Assembly (NCBI RefSeq): GCF_001904615.1
Contig: NZ_MRBY01000001.1
Location: 1 to 64,000 of the forward strand
From: [Limnothrix rosea] IAM M-220
GTDB taxonomy: Bacteria; Cyanobacteriota; Cyanobacteriia; Cyanobacteriales; MRBY01
Direction: 5' to 3'
Length of the DNA stretch: 64,000 nucleotides
Below, piece after piece: positions 1 through 9,010 of the stretch (positions are counted from its first letter, which is position 1; each line of letters begins with the position of its first letter). The notes below the pieces were generated by a model. It ran no database searches. It saw only the letters and a list, made by a program, of their open reading frames with translations, and had not been told where the DNA came from. A program made the translations under genes and the position numbers.

Positions 1-129
1 ATAAGCTCCTTTACTTTACCCCTTTCCTGTCTTTTATTTTGATGCGATTACCCTGTAAAGTTGCAGAAACAGTAGCTTCCTTGAAAAGAAAAATATTTTC
101 CTGACCTTTACATTTCACAGAGTAAGTTT

Positions 130-1122
130 ATGGCTGACGTTTCATACATCATTTGTACCTATAATAATGCCTCGCTCCTGTCAGGGTGTATTTTATCTAT
201 TCTGAATCAAGACTATACAGATATTAACTCTGTAGAACTAATCGTCGTTGATAACAACTCCATAGACGAAACAAAGAAAGTTGTTGAAGAATTTCAGCAG
301 ACTAGTAAATTCGTCAACATAAATTATGTTTTAGAAAAAAAGCAAGGAGTTGGATACGCCAGAATCACTGGAGCAAAAAAAGCAAAAGGAGAATTTTTAA
401 TTTATGTAGATGATGATATTCGCCAAAAGCCAAACTGGTGTAAAGAAGCCCTCAGATTTTTTCACAATCATCCCAAAGCCGGCCTAGTCGGCGGTCGCAT
501 TGCCCTAAAATATCTAGTTCCTCCAACACCGACTGTACAAATGTGTGAAACCGTTCTTTGTCGTATGGACTTCGGCTCAGAGGAACTAGAAGCTTGGTCT
601 GGTAAAGGAAATATCTATCTCGTTGGAGCAACATTTGCTTGTCGTAGAAAAGCCTTGTATGAATCGGGTTGGATTGAAAACCCTGTCCTCATAGGACGAA
701 CAGGAAAAAATTTAACCTCCGGTGAGGACACGGAGATTTTTTTTAGGATTAAAAATCAAGGATGGGAACTTTGGTATTCTCCAAACTTAGGTGCTACCCA
801 CGAAATCCCAGAAAAGAGAATGACAGTCTCCTACCTTTGTCAGTTACATCGCAATATATCGAGGAGTAGTGCACAACTGCGAGCTTTATATTCATATGGT
901 GAAGTCTCCGTAGGGACTCAAGCTCTAAATCTAACGAAAGATCTATTTAATCTTGGTAAACGCTCCATGGCATGGCTGATAAAAGATATGTTGTTAGGGA
1001 AAAATATCGGCAATAAGAGGTACATTCAAATTTTTGAAACCTATGGAAGAGTCGAAAGCTCTTTTGCATATCTATTCGAAGATAAGAGCAAATACCATAT
1101 TGAAAAAAAACAGTCTAAATAA
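130..1122 (+). CDS. GT2 family glycosyltransferase
   Basis: Predicted inverting glycosyltransferase of the GT-A fold that transfers a sugar from a nucleotide-sugar in the cytoplasm. The 330-residue product opens with the family beta strand and loop (SYIICTYNNA), has the metal-binding acidic cluster YVDDDI near residue 93 and the catalytic-type SGEDTEIFFRI around residue 200. A length of 300-330 residues is usual for single-domain GT2 enzymes. It is the first gene of a same-strand run of sugar-transfer genes and sits about 50 bases before the next. The gene is A/T-rich and contains no HIP1 site, unlike most genes in the window, which may mean later acquisition. Acceptor and donor cannot be inferred. 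Confidence 0.9.
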   Translation: MADVSYIICTYNNASLLSGCILSILNQDYTDINSVELIVVDNNSIDETKKVVEEFQQTSKFVNINYVLEKKQGVGYARITGAKKAKGEFLIYVDDDIRQKPNWCKEALRFFHNHPKAGLVGGRIALKYLVPPTPTVQMCETVLCRMDFGSEELEAWSGKGNIYLVGATFACRRKALYESGWIENPVLIGRTGKNLTSGEDTEIFFRIKNQGWELWYSPNLGATHEIPEKRMTVSYLCQLHRNISRSSAQLRALYSYGEVSVGTQALNLTKDLFNLGKRSMAWLIKDMLLGKNIGNKRYIQIFETYGRVESSFAYLFEDKSKYHIEKKQSK

Positions 1123-1173
1123 TATGCTCGGAGATGTATGCTTTCTATAAATTCGAGTTATTAAAATTGCTAA

Positions 1174-2433
1174 ATGAAAAGAATTTATCTTGCAATTCAA
1201 CATTCATTAAACCCTCGCTTTTATTATGGAAAATTATGGATAGATAATTTTGTGCCTGCTCTGGAAAATTTGGGCTATGAAGTTGTTATCTCAGCTGTTG
1301 ACTTATTACCGGCTAGCCATTTTATGGGGGTAAAAAAGCCTTTTACTTCGGAAGAGTTGGCGATGCGCTCAAAGCTCACGGAACAAATAATTAATGAGGT
1401 TAAAACAGTTCATCAACAGCAGGGTATCGATCTGTTTCTCAGTTATTTTTACGATTCTCATTTTGATCCAAGTGGCTTCGATGAAATAAAAAAATTAGGC
1501 ATTCCTATTGTCAACTTTTACTGCAATAGCATTTATCAGTTTGAGCTTGTTGAAGAAATTTCAGCAGCAGTAGATTTTGCTTGGCATGCAGAAAAGCATG
1601 CGCGGGATTCATATTTGAGTGTCGGAGCAAATCCGATTTGGGTGCAAATGGGAGGTAATCCGGATTTGTATGCTCCGGTAGCGGTCAGCAAACGTACTAA
1701 AAAGGCTTGTTTTGTGGGTCAGCGGTATGCGGATCGGGCGATGTATCTGGCGGCTTTAGTGGATAATCAGGTGCCGGTAGATATTTATGGGAATAGTTGG
1801 GGCTGGACTCCTCCTGAAAATGAGGCGGCGATCGCCCCCCCAAAACCCAAAGAACCTTCTATCGAACCGCAGGATGCAATACCAACAGGCTCCTATTTAG
1901 GTCGTGAAATTCCGCAACTAGGGGGATTAAAAAGTTACCTCAATGTTATTAGTGAAACATTAAATGAGCGCGGCTTAATCAAAGGCTGGGCTAATGTTTT
2001 TGAACAATTTCTTTATCGTCAACAAAATCAGCAGCTCATTGCCAAATTAACCAGTTCGGCAAAGGGCTTTGCGGAGAGTATTCCTGAGACTTTTTCGTCC
2101 TATGAAGTGGTGCTAAATTTTAGTAATGTCTGGGGCAATGGTCGTCCGGGTTCTGGGTTGATTCCCCATGTACGTTTGCGGGATTTTGAAGCACCTTTAT
2201 GCCGGAGTTGTTATCTGACGGGCTATACCGATGAAATTACTGAGTTTTATGAAATCGGCAAAGAAATTGACACCTATAGCTCCCCTGAAGAACTGGTGGA
2301 AAAAACAAAATTTTATCTAGAACATCCAGATGCGGCAGAAAAGTTGCGGAATGCAGGATATGAGCGGGCTTTGCGAGACCATACTTGGGAAAATCGTTTT
2401 CGAGAACTTTTTAGTAAGATTGGGCTTAGTTAA
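1174..2433 (+). CDS. CgeB-like glycosyltransferase (GT-B fold)
   Basis: 419 residues resembling CgeB / 'glycosyl transferases group 1' proteins of the GT-B fold. An N-terminal Rossmann-like half discusses no DxD motif. The C-terminal half has the family pattern: a stretch around residues 310-345 (GNGRPGSGLIPHVRLRDFEA), an acidic sugar-binding segment with CYLTGYTDEI, and the terminal helices YSSPEELVEKTKFYLEHP and AGYERALRDHTWENRF. These match the end of Glyco_trans_1_2 domains. Cytoplasmic, no signal peptide or membrane segment. It lies between two GT2 genes in the same direction, so it probably adds one sugar of the same surface glycan. Substrate unknown. Confidence 0.8.
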   Translation: MKRIYLAIQHSLNPRFYYGKLWIDNFVPALENLGYEVVISAVDLLPASHFMGVKKPFTSEELAMRSKLTEQIINEVKTVHQQQGIDLFLSYFYDSHFDPSGFDEIKKLGIPIVNFYCNSIYQFELVEEISAAVDFAWHAEKHARDSYLSVGANPIWVQMGGNPDLYAPVAVSKRTKKACFVGQRYADRAMYLAALVDNQVPVDIYGNSWGWTPPENEAAIAPPKPKEPSIEPQDAIPTGSYLGREIPQLGGLKSYLNVISETLNERGLIKGWANVFEQFLYRQQNQQLIAKLTSSAKGFAESIPETFSSYEVVLNFSNVWGNGRPGSGLIPHVRLRDFEAPLCRSCYLTGYTDEITEFYEIGKEIDTYSSPEELVEKTKFYLEHPDAAEKLRNAGYERALRDHTWENRFRELFSKIGLS

Positions 2434-2448
2434 TGTTTGGAGCTTGTG

Positions 2449-3405
2449 ATGGCTGAAATTTTGCCAATATCGGCACTGATTCCAACTCGTAATCGTGCAG
2501 TGGTTTTCCGCAGAACCTTGGAAAGTCTTGGGCAACAGTCGGTTCAGCCCGATGAAATCGTGGTAGTGGATGGCTCGGATGATGAATCTACGGCAGTAGT
2601 CTGTCGTGAAAAGATTGCTAATTTGGAGACTAAAATTCGGTATTTTCGTGCTGATAAGCTTGGGGCTGCGGTGCAACGAAATCAGGCGATCGCCGAAGCA
2701 ACCCAAGAAGTGATTTGGCTACTAGATGACGATATTCTACTAGAGCCCGAATGCCTACAGCGACTATGGACAGCCCTCCATTCAGATCCAAAAGTAGGTG
2801 GCGTTAACGCCATGATTACCAATCAAAAATATACGCCGCCCGGTCGCATTAGCCGTCTGCTCTACGAGATTTTGTCAGGTCAAAAGCGAGAAAGTTATGC
2901 CGGACAATGTCTTGGCCCTGCGCTAAATTTGTTGCCAGAAGATAGAGAAGAACTACCCGAAGTTGTACCCGTTGACTGGTTAAATACCACCTGCGTTTTA
3001 TATCGTCGCGAAGCCTTGCCAGAACCTTTATTCCCTTCAAATTTTAGGGGTTATTCTCTCATGGAAGATGTCACTTTATCTTTGACAGTGGGAAAAAAGT
3101 GGCAGTTGTTGAATGCTCGAACAGCAAGGATTTTCCATGATAGTCAGCCGGGTGATCATAAAAATAGCCAGAAAGTTTTGGCGCAAATGGATTTGGTGAA
3201 TCGTCACTTTGTCATGACTAAAATTCTAGAGCGTCGGCAATTATCTGATTATTTTAAATTAACTCTCCTTCAGCTTTTTTCTATTGCTGCGTTATTTGGT
3301 TCCCAAGGAAATGTTAAGGATTTACCGGCCGTTGTATCGGGAAAAATTGCAGGGTTATTTGAAATTTTAAATTCTACTAAAACCCAAAAACATTCGCCGA
3401 GCTGA
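2449..3405 (+). CDS. GT2 family glycosyltransferase
   Basis: Second GT2 enzyme of the cluster. It shows the N-terminal SALIPTRNRA strand, a DGSDD loop near residue 40, the metal-binding WLLDDDILLEP near residue 90 and an EDVTLSLTVGKKW segment near residue 210 that supplies the catalytic acid. I chose ATG 2449 because GGAG at 2439-2442 lies 6 bases upstream; the frame is open back to a TTG at 2437 that would be too close to the previous stop. The C-terminus (after about residue 265) is hydrophobic and helical and may touch the membrane. It follows the CgeB-like gene by 15 bases and precedes an acyltransferase by 8 bases, so co-transcription is likely. Confidence 0.88.
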   Translation: MAEILPISALIPTRNRAVVFRRTLESLGQQSVQPDEIVVVDGSDDESTAVVCREKIANLETKIRYFRADKLGAAVQRNQAIAEATQEVIWLLDDDILLEPECLQRLWTALHSDPKVGGVNAMITNQKYTPPGRISRLLYEILSGQKRESYAGQCLGPALNLLPEDREELPEVVPVDWLNTTCVLYRREALPEPLFPSNFRGYSLMEDVTLSLTVGKKWQLLNARTARIFHDSQPGDHKNSQKVLAQMDLVNRHFVMTKILERRQLSDYFKLTLLQLFSIAALFGSQGNVKDLPAVVSGKIAGLFEILNSTKTQKHSPS

Positions 3406-3413
3406 AATGAATA

Positions 3414-3974
3414 ATGATTGATTTGTTAGAGCGAATTTATACTGGTTTATTGTCCCGTTACCGGAATAACTATTACAAGCTACGGGGAGTCCATTTATCT
3501 GGCTATTCACGGCTGCAAACTATTGAGATTCCGCGTAATTTTGATGATATTGAAATTCATGAAAATTGTGCCTTAGATCGAGGTGTAACGTTACTGTGTA
3601 GTGGTGAAAAAACGGATAAACCTAAAATTCAAATCGGTGCGCAAACCTATATCAACCGCCATTGTTTTTTTGATGCTGCAAAATTAATTGTGATTGGCAA
3701 AAATTGCGGTTTTGGACCTGGTTGCTACATTACCGACCATGACCATGGTTTAGACCCGGCGTTAGCACCACTGGAACAAGAGTTAATCTCTAAAGAAACC
3801 ATTATTGGCGATCGCGTTTGGATTGGGGCAAATGTCACGATTCTCAAGGGTGTAAATATTGGTGATGACGCGGTTGTGGGTGCTGGCAGTGTGGTCACAA
3901 AAGATATCCCGGCGCAGGCGATCGCCGTCGGCAATCCAGCAAAAGTATTACGGATAAAGGGTCAGGAAAAATGA
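3414..3974 (+). CDS. Left-handed beta-helix (hexapeptide) acyltransferase
   Basis: 186-residue trimeric acyltransferase of the CysE/LacA/WcaF type, expected to O- or N-acetylate a sugar using acetyl-CoA. Isoleucine-patch hexapeptides run from about residue 55 to 170 (for example IGDRVWIGANVTILKGV, IGDDAVVGAGSVVTKDI) and the usual closing AVGNPAKVLR is present. The catalytic histidine is probably in YITDHDHG near residue 105. The stop overlaps the next glycosyltransferase start in an ATGA, so the two are translationally coupled. In this setting it most likely modifies the glycan made by the neighbouring glycosyltransferases. Confidence 0.9.
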   Translation: MIDLLERIYTGLLSRYRNNYYKLRGVHLSGYSRLQTIEIPRNFDDIEIHENCALDRGVTLLCSGEKTDKPKIQIGAQTYINRHCFFDAAKLIVIGKNCGFGPGCYITDHDHGLDPALAPLEQELISKETIIGDRVWIGANVTILKGVNIGDDAVVGAGSVVTKDIPAQAIAVGNPAKVLRIKGQEK

Positions 3975-4855
3975 CGATTTGCGATATCAGTGTGGTCATC
4001 CCAACTTACAAGCGACCCGATGATTTGGTGGTTGCCATCGAAAAGATTGTCGCCTGCGATCCCCAGCCAGCGGAGATTGTGGTGCACATTGACTACGGTG
4101 AAACGGTGACTAAACCAGTCCTTGACAAGCTAAACTACGACTCGATAGATATTGTGATTATTGAAGGCGATCGCCGCGTGGGGCCGGGAGGAGGTCGGAA
4201 TAAGGCCATAAAAAAAGCAAAACATAACATTATTGCGAGTTTTGATGATGATTCTTATCCCCTAGACAAAGACTATTTTGCACGGCTATTAAGTCTGTTT
4301 GAAAAATATCCAAAAGCAGCAGTGATTGGCGCAGCAATTTATCACAGAGATGAAACCATTTTGCCGGAACGTCATGAAGCTCAATGGGAACATTCTTTTG
4401 TGGGTTGCGGTTGTGCCTATCGCAGAGAATTATTTCTTAATACGGGGGGTTATGTTGAGCTACCTGTCGCCTATGGCATGGAAGAAGTCGATTTATCTTT
4501 GCGTTTATACGACCAAGGTTGGCGTGTTTTGGTGAGTCCTTGGTTGAGGGTTTTTCATGATACAAATTTAGCGCGTCATGGTAATCCGAAAATTACAGCA
4601 GCGAGCATTAGCAATCAAATTTTATTGACCTATTTAAGATATCCTGTATTACTGTGGTGGATTGGTATTGGTCAGACAGTAAGTCGTATTTTGTGGCTAA
4701 TCCGGAATAATCGTTTTGCAGGGATTGGCAAAGGACTGATCAATATTCCAAGCCTAGTATTTGATAATCGTCAATATCGCGCTGTCGTTAAAGCAAATAG
4801 TTTAAATGACTTTTTGAGATTAAAACGTCAACCGATTCCTGAAAAAATTACTTAA
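3971..4855 (+). CDS. GT2 family glycosyltransferase
   Basis: 294-residue GT2 enzyme. Visible motifs are the N-terminal VVIPTYKRPDDL, the nucleotide loop with GPGGGRNKAI near residue 75, the metal-binding ASFDDDSYPLD near residue 95 and MEEVDLSLRLYDQGW near residue 175, the catalytic-base region. The fold ends around residue 215; the remaining helices with LLTYLRYPVLLWWIGIG could sit on the membrane. The start overlaps the acyltransferase stop by four bases. Donor and acceptor are unknown; the AGGGRN-like motif is seen in rhamnosyl- and galactofuranosyl-transferase-like GT2 proteins but does not prove specificity. Confidence 0.88.
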   Translation: MTICDISVVIPTYKRPDDLVVAIEKIVACDPQPAEIVVHIDYGETVTKPVLDKLNYDSIDIVIIEGDRRVGPGGGRNKAIKKAKHNIIASFDDDSYPLDKDYFARLLSLFEKYPKAAVIGAAIYHRDETILPERHEAQWEHSFVGCGCAYRRELFLNTGGYVELPVAYGMEEVDLSLRLYDQGWRVLVSPWLRVFHDTNLARHGNPKITAASISNQILLTYLRYPVLLWWIGIGQTVSRILWLIRNNRFAGIGKGLINIPSLVFDNRQYRAVVKANSLNDFLRLKRQPIPEKIT

Positions 4856-4907
4856 ATAGCTTAGGTTTAATCACTATTTTTGATCTTTTAGCGCATTGGA
4901 TTTATCT

Positions 4908-6155
4908 GTGACACACCCAACAAAAAATGATACAACATGGTTCTGTTGTCAGCTTGGGGCAAGGGAACATTACTCAATTCCTAGAGCCTTAAAGCAAGCG
5001 GGTCAACTAGGAGCTTTGCTGACGGATGCTTGGGTACAGCCTGAGTCTCTAGTGAAAAAAATTCCGGTTAGTAGTTTAAAAAGTTTGGGCGATCGCCACC
5101 ATCCTAACCTATCAAATACTGAAGTTTATAGCTTTACCAATCAACTGATTTTATTTGAAGTACAGCAACGTTTACAAAGAACTGAATCTTGGCCGAGAAT
5201 GATTTCTCGGAACAATTGGTATCAAGGACAAATTATCAAAAAGCTCAAGCAACTCTCAAGTCAAAATCCTCACCACAAAAAGATTTTATTTTCCTATAGT
5301 TATGCGGCATTAGAAATTTTTAAATATGCAAAATCCCAAGGCTGGCAAACTATTTTAGGTCAAATTGATCCCGGAGTTGAAGAGGAAAAAATCGTTATTG
5401 AGGAATTTCAAAAAGACCAAACTCTTGCTCCTGATTGGCAGCCTGTACCGCAAAAATATTGGCAAGATTGGCAACTGGAATGTGAGCTAAGTGATCGTAT
5501 TTTAGTGAATTCTGAATGGTCGAAAAAATTATTAGTTAAAGGTGGTGTTGAGGAGACGAAAATTAAGGTTGTGCCGCTAGTTTATCAAGCCCCTAAAAAT
5601 GTTGATGATTTTACACGAAAGTATCCGGCGCAATTTACGAAAGAGCGACCTCTACGGGTTTTATTTTTAGGATTAATTACGCTGCGGAAAGGGATTCGGG
5701 CTTGTTTAGAGGCGATCGCCCCATTGGTTGACGATGAAACCATTGAGTTTTGGTTTGTGGGCAGCCAACAAATTAATATTCCAGAAGAATTTCACAATCG
5801 AAAAAATATTCACTGGGTCGGCTCAGTGCCCCGTAGTGAAACCGCAAATTATTACCGACAAGCGGATGTGTTTTTATTTCCCAGTTTATCCGATGGTTTT
5901 GGCCTCACTCAGCTAGAAGCCCAAGCTTGGCAACTGCCAATTATTGCCTCAAATCGTTGTGGTGATGTGGTGACAGATGGTGAGGATGGGGTTGTTTTAT
6001 CGGATGTTAGTGGCGAAGAAATTCGGCGATCGCTCCTGCAACTGAAATCCCAACCAGAGCTTTTACAAAAATTTGCTGATGCTATTCAACCGAAACCGCA
6101 ATTTTCCCTTGAATATTTAAGTCAATCCCTCCAAAAACTCACTGTATCAGCCTGA
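4908..6155 (+). CDS. GT4 family glycosyltransferase (GT-B fold)
   Basis: About 415 residues of a retaining GT-B glycosyltransferase. The C-terminal domain has the family signatures: RVLFLGLITLRKGI (start of domain 2), VFLFPSLSDGFGLTQLEAQA with the conserved E-x7-E type patch near residue 340, and IASNRCGDVVTDGEDG. The frame is open to a TTG at 4896. I prefer GTG 4908 because GGA at 4900 region gives a usable spacing, but either is possible. The N-terminal WFCCQLGAREHYSIPRAL is typical of cyanobacterial members. It lies 50 bases after the previous gene and 41 bases before the next GT4 gene, on the same strand. Confidence 0.85.
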   Translation: MTHPTKNDTTWFCCQLGAREHYSIPRALKQAGQLGALLTDAWVQPESLVKKIPVSSLKSLGDRHHPNLSNTEVYSFTNQLILFEVQQRLQRTESWPRMISRNNWYQGQIIKKLKQLSSQNPHHKKILFSYSYAALEIFKYAKSQGWQTILGQIDPGVEEEKIVIEEFQKDQTLAPDWQPVPQKYWQDWQLECELSDRILVNSEWSKKLLVKGGVEETKIKVVPLVYQAPKNVDDFTRKYPAQFTKERPLRVLFLGLITLRKGIRACLEAIAPLVDDETIEFWFVGSQQINIPEEFHNRKNIHWVGSVPRSETANYYRQADVFLFPSLSDGFGLTQLEAQAWQLPIIASNRCGDVVTDGEDGVVLSDVSGEEIRRSLLQLKSQPELLQKFADAIQPKPQFSLEYLSQSLQKLTVSA

Positions 6156-6196
6156 GAATTCTCCGATAAAATAACAGCGCGGTATTCCATCAATTT

Positions 6197-7282
6197 ATGA
6201 GCCAGTCACCCATTCGAGCCACGTTTTATTCAATTTTGCCCTCGCCCTATCAGCGGGATTTATTTGCGGCGATCGCCGCCCGCCCTGATATTGATTTGCA
6301 GGTGAAGTACCTCGAAATGACGGTGGATGACTCGCCATGGCCGCAAAAAGAATTGCAAGCTTATGAATCCGTTTTACCCGGTAAAGATCTGCGGTGGGGT
6401 TCCTCGCGCTTCCATATAAACTGGCATTTGCCAAATTTTGCCGACACCGATGTGGTTGTACTCAATGGCTATCAAAGCTCGGTATCCCAATGGATTCTCC
6501 GTACCCAAGCTGGCAAAATTCCCTGTGTGTTTTGGGGTGAAAAAATAGTCGGTGCTGCAACCGGCGTAAAAGGAAAAATGCAAAAAAACTTTGCTGATTC
6601 TCTTAGTAATTGTCAGGCGATCGCTGCCATTGGTGCTGCTGCCGTAGAAGACTACAAACAGCGTTATCCCAACATGCCCGTTCATCCCATTCCGTACTAC
6701 TGCACCCTCAGAAACTTTCAAGATAATATTCCCCAACGTCCCAGAGACCCCATTAATATTTTCTTTTGTGGTCAGATGATTGCCCGCAAAGGCGTTGATC
6801 TATTGCTACAGTCCTTTTCCCAAATTATTGACCAAGGTTTTAACGCCACATTAACCCTTGTCGGTCGTGAGGCTGAACTGCCGGAATTTATGGCAGCGAT
6901 TCCAGAAAAAACCCAAGAAAAAGTAATTTACAAGGGATTTCAAGCCCCTGAAACCCTACCGAAATTTTTTAATGAAGCGGACATTTTTGTTTTGCCCAGT
7001 CGTTACGACGGTTGGGGTGTCGTTGTGAATCAAGCTGTTGGGGCGGGATTGCCGATTGTTTGTTCTGATGCGGTCGGTTCGGCAGCTGATCTTGTCAAAG
7101 ATAACGGCATAATTTTTGAGGCAGGCAATCAGGCAAAACTCTACGAAGCTCTACTGACCTACATTAGCAATCCAGAAAAATTAACCGCTGCCAGCAAAGC
7201 GTCCTACGCAAATTCGGCTGACTGGTATCCGGAAGTTGGGGCAGAACGCTGGGCTAATTTGTTTCGTCAGGTGCTGGCGTAA
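6197..7282 (+). CDS. GT4 family glycosyltransferase (GT-B fold)
   Basis: 361-residue GT-B enzyme, last gene of the glycosyltransferase run. It shows INIFFCGQMIARKGVDLLL at the start of the second domain, LTLVGREAELPEF, and the donor-binding VLPSRYDGWGVVVNQAVGAG followed by PIVCSDAVGSAADLV. This SRYDGWG pattern is seen in a subgroup of GT4 proteins of surface polysaccharide loci. ATG 6197 is the natural start, shortly after a HIP1-free leader. The gene converges with the GH13 gene at 7305 across 22 bases. Specificity cannot be read from sequence. Confidence 0.87.
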   Translation: MSQSPIRATFYSILPSPYQRDLFAAIAARPDIDLQVKYLEMTVDDSPWPQKELQAYESVLPGKDLRWGSSRFHINWHLPNFADTDVVVLNGYQSSVSQWILRTQAGKIPCVFWGEKIVGAATGVKGKMQKNFADSLSNCQAIAAIGAAAVEDYKQRYPNMPVHPIPYYCTLRNFQDNIPQRPRDPINIFFCGQMIARKGVDLLLQSFSQIIDQGFNATLTLVGREAELPEFMAAIPEKTQEKVIYKGFQAPETLPKFFNEADIFVLPSRYDGWGVVVNQAVGAGLPIVCSDAVGSAADLVKDNGIIFEAGNQAKLYEALLTYISNPEKLTAASKASYANSADWYPEVGAERWANLFRQVLA

Positions 7283-7304
7283 ATTTAGTAAATTTAGGGA
7301 TGAA

Positions 7305-8801
7305 TCATTGTTTGAGTTCAAGGATCATGCTGTCACGGGCGGGTAATTTCAGCGCAAGTTGGTTCTTCGTTAGCTCACTGCCGTTACCGTAAAGGGTGGC
7401 GATCGCCTCAAATTTTCCTAGAGAATCTAGCGACACTTTACCGTGATAATTTTCTAGTCCAGCATTAACAAAAACGAGAATCGTTTGGGTAAAATTCTCT
7501 GTTTGGAGTTGACGACTAAACCCGTAAACTTTGCCCTCTGCGAGCAGAAATTTGTAAGTACCGCGTTGTAGCGCAGGGAAACGCCGTCGCAACTGAATTA
7601 ACTCGCGATAACACTCGGTAATGTCCGGTTGCCAATCGTTTTCGCGGGGGAAAACCCGCCGACAATCGGGATCAATACCGCCCCCTAAACCCACCTCATC
7701 ACCGTAATAAATGGAGGGCGCACCGGGAAAAGTCATGAGCAAAACCGCACACAATTTCACGCCTGCAATGGCGGTGGCGATCGCCCCTTGTTTTTCAGTT
7801 TCACCGCCGAGAACCGTGAACAACCGTGCAACATCATGGCTCGACAAAAGATTCATTTGGGTGAGCTGAATTTCCCAATCGTACAAGCCCAAAAGATGCT
7901 GAATGCGACGGTCATATTCGGCGGCATTAATCGGTTCATATTGACGGTGAAAAGGTTTTTCCATCAGTTCGGGCACGATATTTTCGCCCCCCGCAAAGGC
8001 GATCGCCTCTCTGGTAAACAGATAATTCATTACGCCATCAAACTGTGTGCCGTCCAGCCACGGGCTGGCATCAAACCAAATTTCGCCGACAATATAAAGA
8101 TCAGGATTGATTTTTTTGAGGCGATCGCGAAACTCCTGCCAAAAGCCCTCCACTTCAATTTGCTCCGGCACATCCAACCGCCAGCCATCGATACCAAACT
8201 CCGCCCAATATTCCCCGACCCGCATAATATATTCCCGCGCCTGTGGATTCTCATGATTAAACTTGGGCAACGAGCGATTATCAACCCAGCCCACATAATT
8301 CGCCGGAAAATTACCGTCATAGGCAGACACCGGCCAATCCGTCACCTGAAACCAATCAAGCCAAGGAGAATGGGGGCCATTTTCGAGGATGTCATTAAAA
8401 AAGAAAAAGCCGCGACTAGCATGGTTAAACACACCATCTAAAACAATTTTCATGCCCCGTTTGTGAGCCGCATCCAGCAAAACTTTGAGGGCACGATTGC
8501 CGCCTAACATTGGGTCAACTTGATAGTAATCGTGGGTGTGGTAGCGGTGATTACAAGCAGACTGGAAAATTGGTGTGAGATAAATGGCTGTAATGCCGAG
8601 ATCTTTGAGATAATCCAGCTTTTCGATTACGCCCCAGAGGTTGCCACCCTTATAACCCTGTAGCGTTGGCGGACTCTCCCACGGTTCAAGGGGCACTTGC
8701 ATCGCGGGCGAAGGAGTGGGCGGTTCGGCTTTGGCAAAACGGTCTGGAAAAATTTGATAGAAAACCGCTGATTTAACCCAATCTGGTGTCTGAATCGACA
8801 T
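7305..8801 (-). CDS. GH13 alpha-amylase-family glycosidase
   Basis: 498-residue alpha-glucan hydrolase of family GH13, close to the neopullulanase/cyclomaltodextrinase group but lacking their N-terminal carbohydrate-binding domain: the (beta/alpha)8 barrel begins at once with WVKSAVFYQIFPDRF. Conserved regions are DGVFNH (region I, residue ~120), the nucleophile Asp in GWRLDVPEQ (~205), the acid/base Glu in IVGEIW (~240) and the stabiliser Asp in LLSSHDVARL (~325). A C-terminal beta domain follows from about residue 425. No signal peptide, so probably cytoplasmic glycogen or maltodextrin breakdown. Products cannot be predicted. Confidence 0.9.
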   Translation of the reverse strand: MSIQTPDWVKSAVFYQIFPDRFAKAEPPTPSPAMQVPLEPWESPPTLQGYKGGNLWGVIEKLDYLKDLGITAIYLTPIFQSACNHRYHTHDYYQVDPMLGGNRALKVLLDAAHKRGMKIVLDGVFNHASRGFFFFNDILENGPHSPWLDWFQVTDWPVSAYDGNFPANYVGWVDNRSLPKFNHENPQAREYIMRVGEYWAEFGIDGWRLDVPEQIEVEGFWQEFRDRLKKINPDLYIVGEIWFDASPWLDGTQFDGVMNYLFTREAIAFAGGENIVPELMEKPFHRQYEPINAAEYDRRIQHLLGLYDWEIQLTQMNLLSSHDVARLFTVLGGETEKQGAIATAIAGVKLCAVLLMTFPGAPSIYYGDEVGLGGGIDPDCRRVFPRENDWQPDITECYRELIQLRRRFPALQRGTYKFLLAEGKVYGFSRQLQTENFTQTILVFVNAGLENYHGKVSLDSLGKFEAIATLYGNGSELTKNQLALKLPARDSMILELKQ

Positions 8802-9010
8802 ATTTCACCCTACATTTACAGCTAATGTCTAGGGTAACGAAGGCTCCCAGAGATTCAAGTCGGTAGCGGCGATCGCCCTCTGGGAAATCTCGCAACATTT
8901 TGTCGTAAAGAAAATAATCAACGGCTGGAACTTTAAAATAGGGTTTATTTTAAAAATTCTTTAATTCGCTCAAAATTTAATTCGCCCAAAATCTTTATAC
9001 CCCACAAGCT

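Noticed and set aside
7788-8441. 217-codon plus-strand frame opposite the GH13 gene
   Set aside because: All GH13 motifs are on the minus strand; no start site or homology-like motif here.
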